From contig CAWARA010000013.1 in NCBI GenBank assembly GCA_963784195.1, forward strand, positions 1 to 64,000: a stretch of DNA of 64,000 nt, in the 5' to 3' direction. Positions 10,395-20,025 of this stretch are shown here, one piece after another. Source of the DNA: CAVQAH01 sp963784195 (lineage in GTDB: Bacteria; Acidobacteriota; Vicinamibacteria; Vicinamibacterales; 2-12-FULL-66-21). The stretch's first letter is position 1. Each line of letters opens with the position of its first letter. The notes beneath the pieces were generated by a model. The model was not told the origin of the DNA, did no database searches, and was given only the letters and a program-made list of their open reading frames with translations. The position numbers and the translations under genes are program-made.

Positions 10395-11328
10395 TTAGTG
10401 AATATCGCCTTCGAACTCCCGCAGCCATGCCACCGCCGCCGCCGTCCAGGCATCTGTTGAGGTCGACTGATTCCCGGCCCCCTGAGCGCCGCGCTGGAAA
10501 CGGCGCCGAAGAATGATGCGTCAGGTCAGACGCCACACCTGGTAGTTGACCACGGATGGCAGCCCGTGCCCAGTGACCAAGCGCCGCGCCACGCCGGCCT
10601 GCTCGCAAGTGCCGCTCCGCGAGCCAGCGATGGATCCTGCCCCAATCGCCGTGCGTGTGATGCAAAGTCTCGATCAGCTTGGTCGCCCGGACGATCTCTG
10701 TGGTGTCAGAAACATGTTCGTCGAATGCACGCGCTTGGCAATCAGCGGACTGCACACCCACGCAGGAGGTCCGTGCTTGGCCAACCGGAGGGACATCTCC
10801 CAGTCCTCGCCACCCTGGAATCGGGTGTCGAACGGACCGACCTGCAGCCACATCCTACGCCGGCCGACGACGTTGGACCCTCCACCGGGAATCGGCGTTG
10901 TATCGAGGAAGCGCGGCCACCGATCTCCTCCGGAGGAAGCGGGGGTCGACTGTAGACGATCCGACTACCATCGATGTTTACCGAGCCGGTATAGACCCAG
11001 TCGCGACCTGCTCGCCGCGCCGCATCCAGCTGACGTACGAGCTTGTCGGGCGCCCAGAGATCGTCATCGTCGATGAACGCGAGCCACTCGCCGCGCGCTT
11101 CCGCCGCTCCGTTGTTGCGGGCCGCCGATAACCCGCGAGGCGCGTCGTGACGAATCACCCGAACACGCTGATCGCCCAGTGCCGAGAGGACAGCCGGTGT
11201 CTCGTCCGTCGACGCTTCGTCGACGACAATCACCTCGAGCTCCACGTCCTGCTGGCGCAGCACGCTCCGCAAGGTCATCGCCAGCAGGCGCTGCGGTTGC
11301 GCGTCGGCACGACAACAGACACGTCCAT
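10395..11328 (-). CDS. GT2 family glycosyltransferase, local subfamily member 4 (frameshifted)
   Basis: ATG at 11328 gives MDVSVVVPTRNRSA. A missing base near 11283 then leads to MTLRSVLRQQDVELEVIVVD, GLSAARNNGAAEARGEWLAF and IDDDDLWAPDKLVRQLDAAR. Shifts near 10920 and 10850 give the acceptor-site part and IVRATKLIETLHHTHGDWGR. A last shift near 10510 yields the C-terminus STDAWTAAAVAWLREFEGDI with stop at 10395. Closest relatives in the window are the two downstream neighbours. Same predicted role: transfer of one NDP-activated sugar in glycan assembly. Confidence 0.83.
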
Positions 11329-11335
11329 GTCTTAC

Positions 11336-12446
11336 TCAGAGTCGGCTCTGAGCCTTCAGCGCGCCAACGATTCGGTCCGCAACGGCGGACCAATTGTGGC
11401 GGAGCAAGAAGAGACTTTGCCGCACTCGCGAGTTCTGCCGGCTCCATTTGGAGAGCATGCCGCATCGCGTCGGCAAACGATTCGAACGAGCGGTTCTCGA
11501 AAGGCGCGCCGAATCCGGCCATGGTCTCGATAGTCGCCGGAATTGCGGAGTACACCGGACAAGCCCCGGCAAGGACCGCCTCGACAGGCGGCATACCGAA
11601 GCCTTCGTTACTCGGAGAAGTAGACAAGCGCTTTACTCTCGGTGAGCAGGGAACGATAGCCGAGTTCGTCCAGACGTTCGTGATATTCCCAATTCGGATG
11701 CGACGGCTGATGCAGTCCCGAAGGAAACCGCCCCACCCAGTGAACGCGACCGGCGAAGTTTGCCGTGCGTTGCCACGCCGTCATGAATTGCACGGCAAGG
11801 TCGGTGCGCTTGTGCGGCAAGGCACTTGCCAGGACGAGAATCCGATGACGCTGTGCAGGAAGCGGAGTGCTGACGGGGTAGAACCCGATGCCAGCAACCA
11901 CAATGTTCGAACGGCTAATATCGTGTCGCTCGGCAAACGCCAGCAGCTCCCGGCGCGTGAAGTCGCTGTTGGTGAAAATCAGCGCGCAGTGCCTCACTGT
12001 GGCCAGCAAGCTCTGCCCAAAGTACCACGCCTCGCTGGCCGAGACGGCGCCGGGATACTGCTGACGATAGCGATCGCCGATCACATCGTGAACGTACGCA
12101 GCAACCTTGATCCGTGGCGTCCGGCAGAACGATGCGAAGCCCTTCGGCAGCAGCAACCATTCCACGCCACGGTTTTTCGCTTCCGCGTAAACCTGCACCT
12201 GATCCACCACATCCGGCCCAGGCGCGTGGCACACGCACGATCGAAGTAGTGCACGTGACGATCGTGAAACCGTTCCTGCCGTTCCCGCAACGATGAATTC
12301 GAAAAGACTTCGAGCCGTTGAATCTCGGATCTCGACGAAAGAGCCTCGGCCAGCTGCAGCGACAGATTCAGGATGCCAAGTGATTTTGTCCGCGCAAAGG
12401 TCTGATCGGCAATCGAATACGCAAGTGACAGCGAACAGGGCGGCAT
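11336..12446 (-). CDS. GT4-type glycosyltransferase (frameshifted)
   Basis: Start chosen at ATG 12446 (MPPCSLSLAYSIADQTFART), although the frame is open to 12482. Frame changes near 12230 and 11620 reconnect VEWLLLPKGFASFCRTPRIK, IKVAAYVHDVIGDRYRQQYP, CALIFTNSDFTRRELLAFA, ILVLASALPHKRTDLAVQFM and ALVYFSE + SNEGFGMPPVEAVLAGACPV, the E-x7-E region of GT4 enzymes. The C-terminus LRHNWSAVADRIVGALKAQ ends at 11336. About 370 residues. 'YVHDVIGDRYRQQYP' resembles mannosyl/rhamnosyl transferases of O-antigen loci, but the donor cannot be assigned. Confidence 0.8.
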
Positions 12447-12497
12447 ATCATCGCGACCTGGCGGCAACGTGCTGAAGCTCAATCAGCCGGGCGGTTT

Positions 12498-13331
12498 TCA
12501 ACTCGCCCTCCAGCGAGAACTCGGGCTGGTGACTTCGAATGCGACGCGCCTGTCGAGACTTCCATGCGTGTAGATGTCGTAACAAAAAGGACGCTGATGA
12601 TAAATCCCGCCCACCAGTCTGCGGAGACGATGGTGAACGACGACCAGAGGCTTCAACGTCCGAGCCAGCAGCGGCGCAGATGCTTCCAGCTCCTGTCTTT
12701 CACGGACAGCATTTGGCTTGGCGCCCATGTTCTGTCCGGTTACGGTGAACACCGACGTGAACTGACGTAACACAGCCATCGGTATCCGATGCTTCAAGAG
12801 CCGAAGCATCCATTCGGCGTCCCCGACGTCGCGAAGTCGCGAGTCGAAATACAGGCCGTGCTTCTCGATGACGCTCCGTCGGAAAAACGTCGCGCAGGTG
12901 AAGGCCGCCAGGTGGGCCACCCATGTGTGATGTTTGAGCGGCACCTGCACTTTGCGGTGACACAGATAGTCCAGATCGGAGTTCACCACCACGAAGTCGC
13001 CGAACAACACGTCGACGTCAGGATGCGTCAGGAAAAAACGTTCAACCGCTGGCAGACACCCGGGCAGGTATTGTTCGTCGCAGTTCAGATAGGACAGGAT
13101 GTCCCCGCCTGCGCGCCGGAGGCCGCGGTTGACGGCGTCGTACATCCCGTTGTCACGTTCGACGATCGTCGTCACCCGTGGATCCGCGGTCAGCCAGTCG
13201 AGCGTCCCATCAGACGACCCGGCGTCTTGCACGATGTGCTCGACGTCCACCCCTTGATCGGCGACCGAGGCAATGCAGAGCCTCAACCACGGCGACGGAT
13301 TGAAGCTCGGCGTAATGACGGAAAAGCGCAT
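12498..13331 (-). CDS. GT2 family glycosyltransferase (WcaA-like)
   Basis: Uninterrupted. ATG at 13331: MRFSVITPSFNPSPWLRLCI. Motifs: GVDVEHIVQDAGSSDGTLDW, VERDNGMYDAVNRGLRRAGG, GDILSYLNCDEQYLPGCLP and CHRKVQVPLKHHTWVAHLAA, then RDVGDAEWMLRLLKHRIPMA. About 277 residues. The 'QDAGSSDGT...DxGMYDAxNxGL' pattern is typical of colanic-acid-type GT2 enzymes and differs from the six-member local subfamily. The frame stays open upstream to 13553, but that extension has no GT2 features and is probably non-coding. The C-terminal residues after PSSRW may be altered by an indel. Confidence 0.85.
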   Translation of the reverse strand: MRFSVITPSFNPSPWLRLCIASVADQGVDVEHIVQDAGSSDGTLDWLTADPRVTTIVERDNGMYDAVNRGLRRAGGDILSYLNCDEQYLPGCLPAVERFFLTHPDVDVLFGDFVVVNSDLDYLCHRKVQVPLKHHTWVAHLAAFTCATFFRRSVIEKHGLYFDSRLRDVGDAEWMLRLLKHRIPMAVLRQFTSVFTVTGQNMGAKPNAVRERQELEASAPLLARTLKPLVVVHHRLRRLVGGIYHQRPFCYDIYTHGSLDRRVAFEVTSPSSRWRAS

Positions 13332-13592
13332 AGGGCAATCGTTGGGAGGCCCAGGCAAGGCTCCGCCCCTGTCGGTTACATTTGGCGACCGCGGCAACTG
13401 GCATATGCAGCAATTTGCCTTCCCACGCCCGGCACTCGCCCGGGGACATCCGGAAGCGTCTCTGAGACATTGGTTTAGCTCATCAGCAAAGGCCCTTGCT
13501 GGTTGTCGCCCACCGTAGAAGTCTCCCCCAGCCGTGATTTTTGCCGTCGTCAACGCCAGTATTGAGGATATCCGGAGCGGACGATGCGCACG
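13332..13592. other. Intergenic leader upstream of the WcaA-like GT2 gene
   Basis: About 260 bases between two leftward GT2 genes. On the minus strand it holds several GC-rich hairpin-forming stretches, for example an imperfect CCCGG...CCGGG stem near 13435, just ahead of the ATG at 13331. No convincing protein can be read, and I cannot match it to a known riboswitch. It may contain an internal promoter or structured leader. Confidence 0.3.
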
Positions 13593-14456
13593 TCACCCAC
13601 GTGGAGCTCGCACGCCGGGGTTCCGGAGCCCGTCGAGGATTCCGGGCAGCAGTCCGGTGACTTCACCGCGGCCCATCGCGATGAGCTCGGGGTTGCGCGT
13701 CACGACTCCGCGCAGCAAGAGCCATGGGGCGCGCAGCAGGTCGCGTGCGACGCGGCAGGCAATGAACGGATCGCCCCGCCGCAGCCACGTCCCGTAGAAC
13801 GCCCCCTGACCACGTGAGTAGCGTCGATAGAGACCAGGTAGATCTCCGGGACCATGACGAGCGAGGTGCCCGACCGTGATCGTCGGCTCGTAGACGATCG
13901 CGACCCCCGCGCGCAGCGCGCGGTGCGCCCACTCGTTGTCCTCGCCGGCCGTCGCCAGTGACGGGTGCTCGTCGAACCAACCGATGCGATTCAGCAGTCG
14001 AACGGCGAAGCCCATGTTCGGAGGAAACAGCACGTCGCCGTCCAGCAGGGGCGTCGTGTAGGTGGCAGGCTCATCGGCGGTTTTCACGGTGAGCACGATG
14101 CCGTCACCTTCCGGTTCGACCCGTCCGGTCACGATCGCATCGCCAACCTCAGCGAGGCGGGCAGCCAGCCGCTCCAGCCAGTCGTTCCGCACTCTGCAGT
14201 CGTCGTGCGTGATCGCCACATACGGCGTGCGCACGTGCTCCAGCCCGCGGTTGGTCGCCGCGGAGATGCCGGTCTGCTTCGAAACAATATGTGAGACGTC
14301 GAGGCCTTGGTCCCGCATCGCCGGAGCCCAGGGACTGGCTGACCCGCCGCTTTGGTCGATCAGAACGAGACGGCCCGGCCAGACGGTTCCCGCAGCGATC
14401 GATTCGAGGCATCCCTGCAGCACCGAGCCACCCATGGTCGGCACGATCACCGTCAC
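13593..14456 (-). CDS. GT2 family glycosyltransferase with membrane-proximal C-terminus
   Basis: Uninterrupted, 287 residues: MTVIVPTMGGSVLQGCLESI, then RLVLIDQSGGSASPWAPAMR, GISAATNRGLEHVRTPYVAI and THDDCRVRNDWLERLAARLA (DDC replaces the usual DxD). Acceptor-side motif: LATAGEDNEWAHRALRAGVA. The C-terminal third has YRRYSRGQGAFYGTWLRRGD and DLLRAPWLLLRGVVTRNPEL, an amphipathic, possibly membrane-associated part. It resembles WsaE/rhamnosyltransferase-like GT2 proteins. It lies 30 bases after the membrane protein gene upstream and is probably in the same operon. Confidence 0.85.
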   Translation of the reverse strand: MTVIVPTMGGSVLQGCLESIAAGTVWPGRLVLIDQSGGSASPWAPAMRDQGLDVSHIVSKQTGISAATNRGLEHVRTPYVAITHDDCRVRNDWLERLAARLAEVGDAIVTGRVEPEGDGIVLTVKTADEPATYTTPLLDGDVLFPPNMGFAVRLLNRIGWFDEHPSLATAGEDNEWAHRALRAGVAIVYEPTITVGHLARHGPGDLPGLYRRYSRGQGAFYGTWLRRGDPFIACRVARDLLRAPWLLLRGVVTRNPELIAMGRGEVTGLLPGILDGLRNPGVRAPRG

Positions 14457-14486
14457 GTCACGCGCGATGGCCCGTTGACTACCCGA

Positions 14487-15860
14487 TCATCGGCGCGCTG
14501 CAGCCAGCAATTCGTCGAAATCGATGACGGCGTCAACGTCGGGGACCTGCGGGCAGGGCCGATCCCACAAGTCTCCGGCGAGATAGATGGTCGCGTGACG
14601 CCCAGTGTAGTACACGACGGCGCGTTCCGCTGCCCAGTCGTAGATGAATTCATGAACCGCGAATGCGCCGCGGGGCGCGACCGGCATCACGGAACGCCGC
14701 ACCCCGCAGATTGCCACGCGCCCGCCCTCGGCGACTCGTGACGCCACGACCGCGGCCGCGCGCTCGGTGAAGTCGGCATGGCGCAAGCGAACCGAAACGC
14801 TGAGCGCGAGCGACAGGATGGCGCCCGCGGCGAACAATCCACCGATCGCCCCCATCAGCCGAGGACGCGACCACCGGATCGCGGCTGCACCTGCCGCGAC
14901 CGCCATCGACAACACGAGCCAGGTTGGCGCGAATACACGTGGCGAACCTTGCTGAGGCACGGCGAACACGACAACGATGTTGGCGAGCACGATGATGGTT
15001 GTCACCAGAAGTAGCCCACGCAACAGGTCCCGTTGGCCAACCGCACGACTGACTGCGGCCAGGTGCGGGCCAGTCAGCCATCCACCCGCGACGCCAAGCG
15101 CCAGCACCAGAATGCTCCAAGGCAACGCCCACCATACCGCCAGCGGAATCGAGTGAAGGCCAAGACCCACGGCAGGAAACCCGACGTAGAAACCGGGATT
15201 GGCGCCAAGCCCAATGATGCGCTCGACAAGCCCGGCACGGAGCCGCGGGTTTGCGCCAGGCCACATCAGAAAACCAGTCACCACGACGGCACTCACCATC
15301 ACGCTCAATACCGCGGCTCGTCGTCGCTCCTTTGCTGGAGCGATCAGCCATGCCACGAGGGGCATGGGAAAGATGACCTGTTCGACCGACAGCGCAGCAG
15401 TGAGGTTGGCAACGGCGCCCCACCCGTTGTGACCGCGCCAATACAACCGGGCAGCGACGAGGGCGAAAACCAGTCCCAAGGGGACGTGAAGCGCGGCGGG
15501 CCATAGGCCCGCTTCCGTCCCGAGTGGTTGGAGCAGCCAGAGTGCGCCGCCCACATCCGCCCACGGCTCCGGTATGTCAAGGTCGCGAAGCAGTCCACGG
15601 ACCATCCAGGCCACGGCGAGCGTGAGCAGCAGGGGCACGGCAATGACGACGCCGAAGGGGAGAGGACCACAGAGCGGCGCGGTGACCAGAATCTCCAGGA
15701 ACCTTGCCGGTCGAATCGCGCCAAGTTGGTGCCACGACGCCGCAAGAAACCCACCGAGTCCAAGTTCAGTACCGGCGACGCAGTTGTTGAAATCGTCGGC
15801 AAGAGGGGCGCCTCGCCACAGAAGCGGCACCGCCAGCGCGATGAAGCCGACTGTCGTCAC
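14487..15860 (-). CDS. Polytopic integral membrane protein, GtrII/GT-C-like
   Basis: Uninterrupted frame from GTG 15860 (VTTVGFIALAVPLLWRGAPL), 457 residues with about ten hydrophobic helices, e.g. VVIAVPLLLTLAVAWMVRGL and GLLLVTTIIVLANIVVVFAV. The first loop has APLADDFNNCVAG: an acidic pair directly after helix 1, as in GT-C transferases. The C-terminal soluble part reads VAICGVRRSVMPVAPRG and ends PDVDAVIDFDELLAAARR. Most likely a periplasmic-facing glycosyltransferase or a glucosyl-transferase-like modifier of the polysaccharide. No closer family is recognised. Confidence 0.6.
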   Translation of the reverse strand: MTTVGFIALAVPLLWRGAPLADDFNNCVAGTELGLGGFLAASWHQLGAIRPARFLEILVTAPLCGPLPFGVVIAVPLLLTLAVAWMVRGLLRDLDIPEPWADVGGALWLLQPLGTEAGLWPAALHVPLGLVFALVAARLYWRGHNGWGAVANLTAALSVEQVIFPMPLVAWLIAPAKERRRAAVLSVMVSAVVVTGFLMWPGANPRLRAGLVERIIGLGANPGFYVGFPAVGLGLHSIPLAVWWALPWSILVLALGVAGGWLTGPHLAAVSRAVGQRDLLRGLLLVTTIIVLANIVVVFAVPQQGSPRVFAPTWLVLSMAVAAGAAAIRWSRPRLMGAIGGLFAAGAILSLALSVSVRLRHADFTERAAAVVASRVAEGGRVAICGVRRSVMPVAPRGAFAVHEFIYDWAAERAVVYYTGRHATIYLAGDLWDRPCPQVPDVDAVIDFDELLAAARR

Positions 15861-15963
15861 TCCAAGAATGGCGCGGCCGGCGCGTACCGCTGCAGTGGTG
15901 TCCTGCGCGGTCCCCAGCCGGCGTATGGTTCTCTCTCGGACTGTTCACTGGAGACGTTGCCGA

Positions 15964-16902
15964 TCAGTCTGGCGGACCGGCATCACACGATGTCTGGTGA
16001 AGGGCGTTCAGCCACGCCTGGGCCTCGCGGGCCCAGTCGTCGGTTGGCAGAGGCCGAGGCCTGCGCGCCACTTGAGGGTAGACAGTGGCCACGGCTGCCC
16101 GTCCGATCGAGGCGAGGTCGCCAGCCATCGCCGCTCGAGCGTAATGGCGGAGCGCGGCGCCTTGCCGTCCGTCCTCCAGACAGGTCCACGCCGCCCACCG
16201 CTGGTGTCGAGCGCGGTCGACTGGAATGCCATGACGGCTGGCGATGACCTCGATGTCCGCGAGCATGCGGTCCACGTCACGCGATGCCATCCTGGCGTGC
16301 GTTCGCAGGGCGACCAGTGGACGCGGCACGCAGGCGGGGAGTCCGGTGGCCGCGAGGCGGAGCCAGAGGTCCCAGTCCTCGCTGGTGCGCAGTTGCGGGT
16401 CGAACCCGCCAACTGCGGCAAGGACGTCGCGGCGCACAGCCACGTTGGAGGCTCCGGCAGGTACCGCGTTGTGCCGCCTGAGTTCGTCGACGACCCGTTC
16501 GGGTGAGGCGGGCGGAATTCCAACGCGTACCTGCAACGCCTCGTCGACCGTCACGTCACCAGCGTACACCCAGCCGGCGGCGCTCTTCTTCGCTGCCGCC
16601 AGCTGGCTGGCGAGCTTGGCCGGTGCCCACAGGTCGTCGTCATCAAGGAACGCAATCCAGTTTCCTTTTGCCGCCGCGATACCGGTATTGCGGGCACCGC
16701 TCACGCCCGGCGGCCCCGTGTTGCGCAGCAGACGCACCCGCGCGTCGCCAAGGCGATTGAGCAGTGCCTCCGTCCCCGGTCCCTGACCGTCGTCCACGAC
16801 AAGTATCTCGGTCTCCACGCCCTCCTGCCAAAGCACGCTGCGGAGAGTGAGGGCGAGGAACTCCGGTCGATCACGTGTCGGAATCACCACACTCACATCC
16901 AT
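15964..16902 (-). CDS. GT2 family glycosyltransferase, local subfamily member 5
   Basis: Uninterrupted, 312 residues. MDVSVVIPTRDRPEFLALTL, VETEILVVDDGQGPGTEALL, GVSGARNTGIAAAKGNWIAF and LDDDDLWAPAKLASQLAAAK give the GT-A nucleotide site. GWVYAGDVTVDEALQVR, PAGASNVAVRRDVLAAVGGF and RTSEDWDLWLRLAATGLPAC form the acceptor half. The C-terminal helical region ends TDDWAREAQAWLNALHQ, the tail shared across the subfamily. Being unbroken, it is a good reference for repairing the frameshifted siblings. Confidence 0.92.
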   Translation of the reverse strand: MDVSVVIPTRDRPEFLALTLRSVLWQEGVETEILVVDDGQGPGTEALLNRLGDARVRLLRNTGPPGVSGARNTGIAAAKGNWIAFLDDDDLWAPAKLASQLAAAKKSAAGWVYAGDVTVDEALQVRVGIPPASPERVVDELRRHNAVPAGASNVAVRRDVLAAVGGFDPQLRTSEDWDLWLRLAATGLPACVPRPLVALRTHARMASRDVDRMLADIEVIASRHGIPVDRARHQRWAAWTCLEDGRQGAALRHYARAAMAGDLASIGRAAVATVYPQVARRPRPLPTDDWAREAQAWLNALHQTSCDAGPPD

Positions 16903-16946
16903 GACAATCTTCCTGCTGTGACGCAGTTGTCCATGTCAGGCTGGAA

Positions 16947-17934
16947 TCAGGCGCTGCTCGCGCGATGCAAAGAAAGCGTGGAGGCAGGGGCCACCCGGTG
17001 GAGGCGCATGGCGAGATTGACGAGTAGTTCGTCGACTCCGAGCGGCCCGGGTTCCCAGCGTCCGAGCCTGTGGCGGTCATCCCCGCTCCGAATAGCGTGC
17101 GGCAGCCCCGTGAACGCGGCGTCGAAGCTGGCACGTTTGACGGCAGCAGTCGAGCGGGCGTCTGTCTTGCCGTAGCGGATAGGCGAAGTAGCGCACTGCG
17201 GCACCAGTCGCGGCGGCGAGATCCTCGCGACCGCGCGACACAGCGGCAGCGAGACCCGCGTCGTCCAGGCTGGGCACGATGTCGTGGTCGATGGTGTGAA
17301 AACCGACGGTCATGCCCGCAGCCGCCAGGGCAGCAATGGCGTCCGTTTGGAGGATCGCCGGCGCCGGGAGGTCCTCTGCGAGTTCGGTCACTCGCCGGCG
17401 GAGATCGGCACTCCGCACACACGCGCCCGTCAAGGTTTCGGCGTCGCTTGGCGGCAGGCCCAACAACGCTGCGGCGCGTGCCACGCCATGAGCGATGAAG
17501 AGCGCTTCGAGGTGCTGGAACCAGTAAGGTCCTCGGCCGTGGAACGCGCGTCCAGAGAGAAAGAATGCCGCCGGCACGCCAGCGCCACGCAAGGCTGGCA
17601 GTGCCTGGTCGACGTGGCTGGGCAAGTCATCGTCGAAGGTGAGTGCCACGACAGGCCGCCGGCGGTCGGTGGACGCGGCCCGCCGCACATCCTCCGAGAG
17701 GATCTCATCGATCGTCACGAGTTCAACCACCTCGCCGAGCGCCTGCAGCTGCGCTCTGAACAGATCCACCGGTACCGAAGGAACGACCTCACAGCCCGTT
17801 GGAGCTGCCGGGCCCAACCGGTGATAAACCAGAACAAGACGATGGCCGCGCGCGCGTGCTAGCGAGCGGACGGCACGATTCACCGTGGACGACCGCAATA
17901 GCGCTCTCGCGACCCGGCGCGTCAGCGAGATCAT
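16947..17934 (-). CDS. Polysaccharide deacetylase, CE4/NodB family (frameshift near C-terminus)
   Basis: ATG at 17934: MISLTRRVARALLRSSTVNR. NodB motifs in order: RLVLVYHRLG, motif 1 VVALTFDDDLPSHVDQALPA (catalytic base Asp and metal Asp in TFDDD), PAAFFLSGRAFHGRGPYWFQ, motif 2 MTVGFHTIDHDIVPSLDDA (the two metal His), and motif 3 VRYFAYP. There the frame breaks near 17180; it continues as YGKTDARSTAAVKRASFDA and ends at 16947. About 325 residues after rejoining. ATG overlaps the upstream GT2 stop (ATGA). It probably removes N- or O-acetyl groups from a sugar of this polymer. I see no clear signal peptide. Confidence 0.87.
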
Positions 17935-18875
17935 GGTCCGCTTCGCACGTCAGCCGGCGACGCGAAAGCCGACAGCCACTGTTCCGCCTCCGCGATCCAT
18001 CCGGGATCTCGTCCGAGGAGCTCGAACAGCCGGTCGCTGCCTACCGCGGGGTGAACCAGTGCAACCGCGGCGCGCCCCAGCGAGCGGAGGTCCCCGCTCG
18101 CGATTGCGCGAGCGTAGTAGCGTACCGCCAACAGGCGCCGGCCGCCACGCAGGCTGGCCCACGCTGCGCGCCGGTTCATCGCGGCAATGTCTACCGGGAT
18201 TCCATGCCGGATCGCCAGCTGGCGCGCCTCGTCCACCATCTCCTCAGGGTTGGTGGCGACGTTTCCCAAGTGGAATCGATACGCAACCAGGGGCGCGCGA
18301 ACCCAGGCCGGGCGCCCTGTGCGCGCCAGTCGGATCCACATGTCCCAGTCCTCGGTGCGGCGCAAACCCGAGTCAAAGCCTCCCACACTCGCCAACACTG
18401 CCGACCGGATGACGACGTTCGAGCCGCCGGACGAGAGAGGGTTCCAGCGCGGCATCAGCGCCAGCACCGTGTCAGGGTCCGGCGGCGGACCGCCGCTCAG
18501 GACCCGCAGGCCCTCATCCACGTTCACGTCGCCAGTGTATGCCCAATGTGCTTCGGCGCTTTTCGCGGCCGCCAGCTGACGGGCAAGCTTGGCAGGTGAC
18601 CACAAGTCGTCGTCATCGCAGAAAGCAATCCACTCGCCGCGCGCCGCGGCAATGCCGCGATTGCGTGCCGCGCTGACCCCGGCTGGCTCCTGATTGCGAA
18701 TCACCTGGACGCGCGAGTCTGCGGCGGCCGCCACGGCCGCGGTGTCATCCGTCGAGCCATCGTCGACTACGATAACCTCGAGGTCGCCCATCTCCTGCGT
18801 GAGGATCGATCGCAGCGTCCGCGTGAGGAGGCGCGCGCGATTGTGACTGGGAACGACCACCGAGACGAGCGGCAT
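17931..18875 (-). CDS. GT2 family glycosyltransferase, local subfamily member 6
   Basis: Uninterrupted, 314 residues: MPLVSVVVPSHNRARLLTRT, DLEVIVVDDGSTDDTAAVAA, GVSAARNRGIAAARGEWIAF, CDDDDLWSPAKLARQLAAAK, HWAYTGDVNVDEGLRVLSGG, SSGGSNVVIRSAVLASVGGF and RRTEDWDMWIRLARTGRPAW, with tail DPGWIAEAEQWLSAFAS. First gene of the leftward group that ends at 16947. Same predicted activity as its siblings. The variable acceptor half suggests different linkages among the six members. Confidence 0.92.
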   Translation of the reverse strand: MPLVSVVVPSHNRARLLTRTLRSILTQEMGDLEVIVVDDGSTDDTAAVAAAADSRVQVIRNQEPAGVSAARNRGIAAARGEWIAFCDDDDLWSPAKLARQLAAAKSAEAHWAYTGDVNVDEGLRVLSGGPPPDPDTVLALMPRWNPLSSGGSNVVIRSAVLASVGGFDSGLRRTEDWDMWIRLARTGRPAWVRAPLVAYRFHLGNVATNPEEMVDEARQLAIRHGIPVDIAAMNRRAAWASLRGGRRLLAVRYYARAIASGDLRSLGRAAVALVHPAVGSDRLFELLGRDPGWIAEAEQWLSAFASPADVRSGP

Positions 18876-19058
18876 GACGGGATTCTAACTACGGGAAACG
18901 CCAACAGCCGTGAACAATCTCGACCCTCTCGTAATGTGGGCAGCCGGAGGCGATGGAACGCCGGCAGGACTGCGTTGATCGGGCAGCCGGTCTGACGTCA
19001 AACTTCGCCCCGACTGCCGCGGAGGGCAGGCAGGCAGTTTGCAGTAGGCCTTCTATCC
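18876..19058. promoter_or_regulatory. Divergent intergenic region
   Basis: A stretch of 183 bases separates the leftward GT2/deacetylase pair from the rightward block beginning with the YdjC-like gene. Promoters for both directions must lie here or be read through. No clear sigma-70 boxes or repeats are visible. Confidence 0.35.
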
Positions 19059-20025
19059 ATGCCCTCCTCCCCGTCGGCGGGCGTCGACGCACACCGGATC
19101 CGGCCAATCGTTCATGCAGATGACTGCGGCCTCTCCCTGGGCGTCACTGACGGTATTGTCGCGTGCCACGACCATGGCTCGCTTCAGCGCACCAGCGTCG
19201 TCGCCAACGGGGCCGGCTGGGACCACGCCGTCGCTGCGCTCCGCCGGCGTCCGGCCCTTGCCGTCGCTCTCCACTTGAACCTGTTCGAGGGGCGCTCCCT
19301 TTCACCGCCAGCGGAAGTGGACCTGCTGGTCGACGCAAATGGCCGCCTCAATCGAGGCTTCGTGGCGCTCTGGGCCGCGGCGACTGGGGCGCGGGGAAGC
19401 CGCCTGCGCGCGCAGATCCGATTGGAATTGCGACGACAAATCGAGCGGTTCCAGGAGGCGTTCGGCGACCGCGGCCGGCTCGTGGTGGACAGTCACGTGC
19501 ACTATCATCTTCTCCCACCTGTGTTCGATGAACTGCTGATGTTGTGCGCGGAATACCCGATCGGCACGATACGACTGCCGAGCGAACCGCTTTACTGGCC
19601 GCTCACGCCCGGCGCGCCGCAGCCGCCACTGGTGAATGTCGTCAAGAACCTGTTGCTGCGCGCGCTCAGCGGCCGTGCGCGGCCGGCCCTCACACGCGCG
19701 GTCAATCGAGGACCACCGAGGCGTTCGTCGGCGTGCTGGGAACCGGAATGATGACTCTTGCGCATGTCCGCGCCGCGCTCGAACATCTGCGTCGTCGCGG
19801 CGTCGCTGGCGACGTCGAGATCCTCTTCCACCCAGGGCGCGCTCGCCCGGAGGAGGCGTCGCTCTGGAGCGATCGCCCGGAGCTCCGCGGTGTTGTACCT
19901 CTCTGCCGACCGCGACCGCGAGGCGGCTGTCGTCTGCAGCCGCGAACTCGGCGAACTCCTGCGCGAGTACGGGTGCTCTCGACGGCGACCAACCGTCGGA
20001 GCGGCCACGCGAGGTGCCTGAGTGA
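19059..20025 (+). CDS. YdjC/ChbG/HpnK-like carbohydrate deacetylase (frameshifted)
   Basis: ATG at 19059. Metal-binding start RPIVHADDCGLSLGVTDGIV (HADD motif), then LQRTSVVANGAG, RRRPALAVALHLNLFEGRSL (HLNL) and LVVDSHVHYHLLPPVFDEL (SHxHxH), all hallmarks of the YdjC-like fold. A shift near 19710 gives TEAFVGVLGTGMMTLAHVRA and VEILFHPG. Another near 19850 gives REAAVVCSRELGELLREYG, and the end is at 20025. About 320 residues. The stop overlaps the GTG of the carbamoyltransferase. It likely deacetylates an amino sugar or glycolipid precursor and is mechanistically distinct from the CE4 enzyme next door. Confidence 0.82.

Noticed and set aside
11179..12249. 356-codon plus-strand frame
   Set aside because: Shadow of the minus-strand GT4 and GT2 genes, whose motifs are clear in the other strand.
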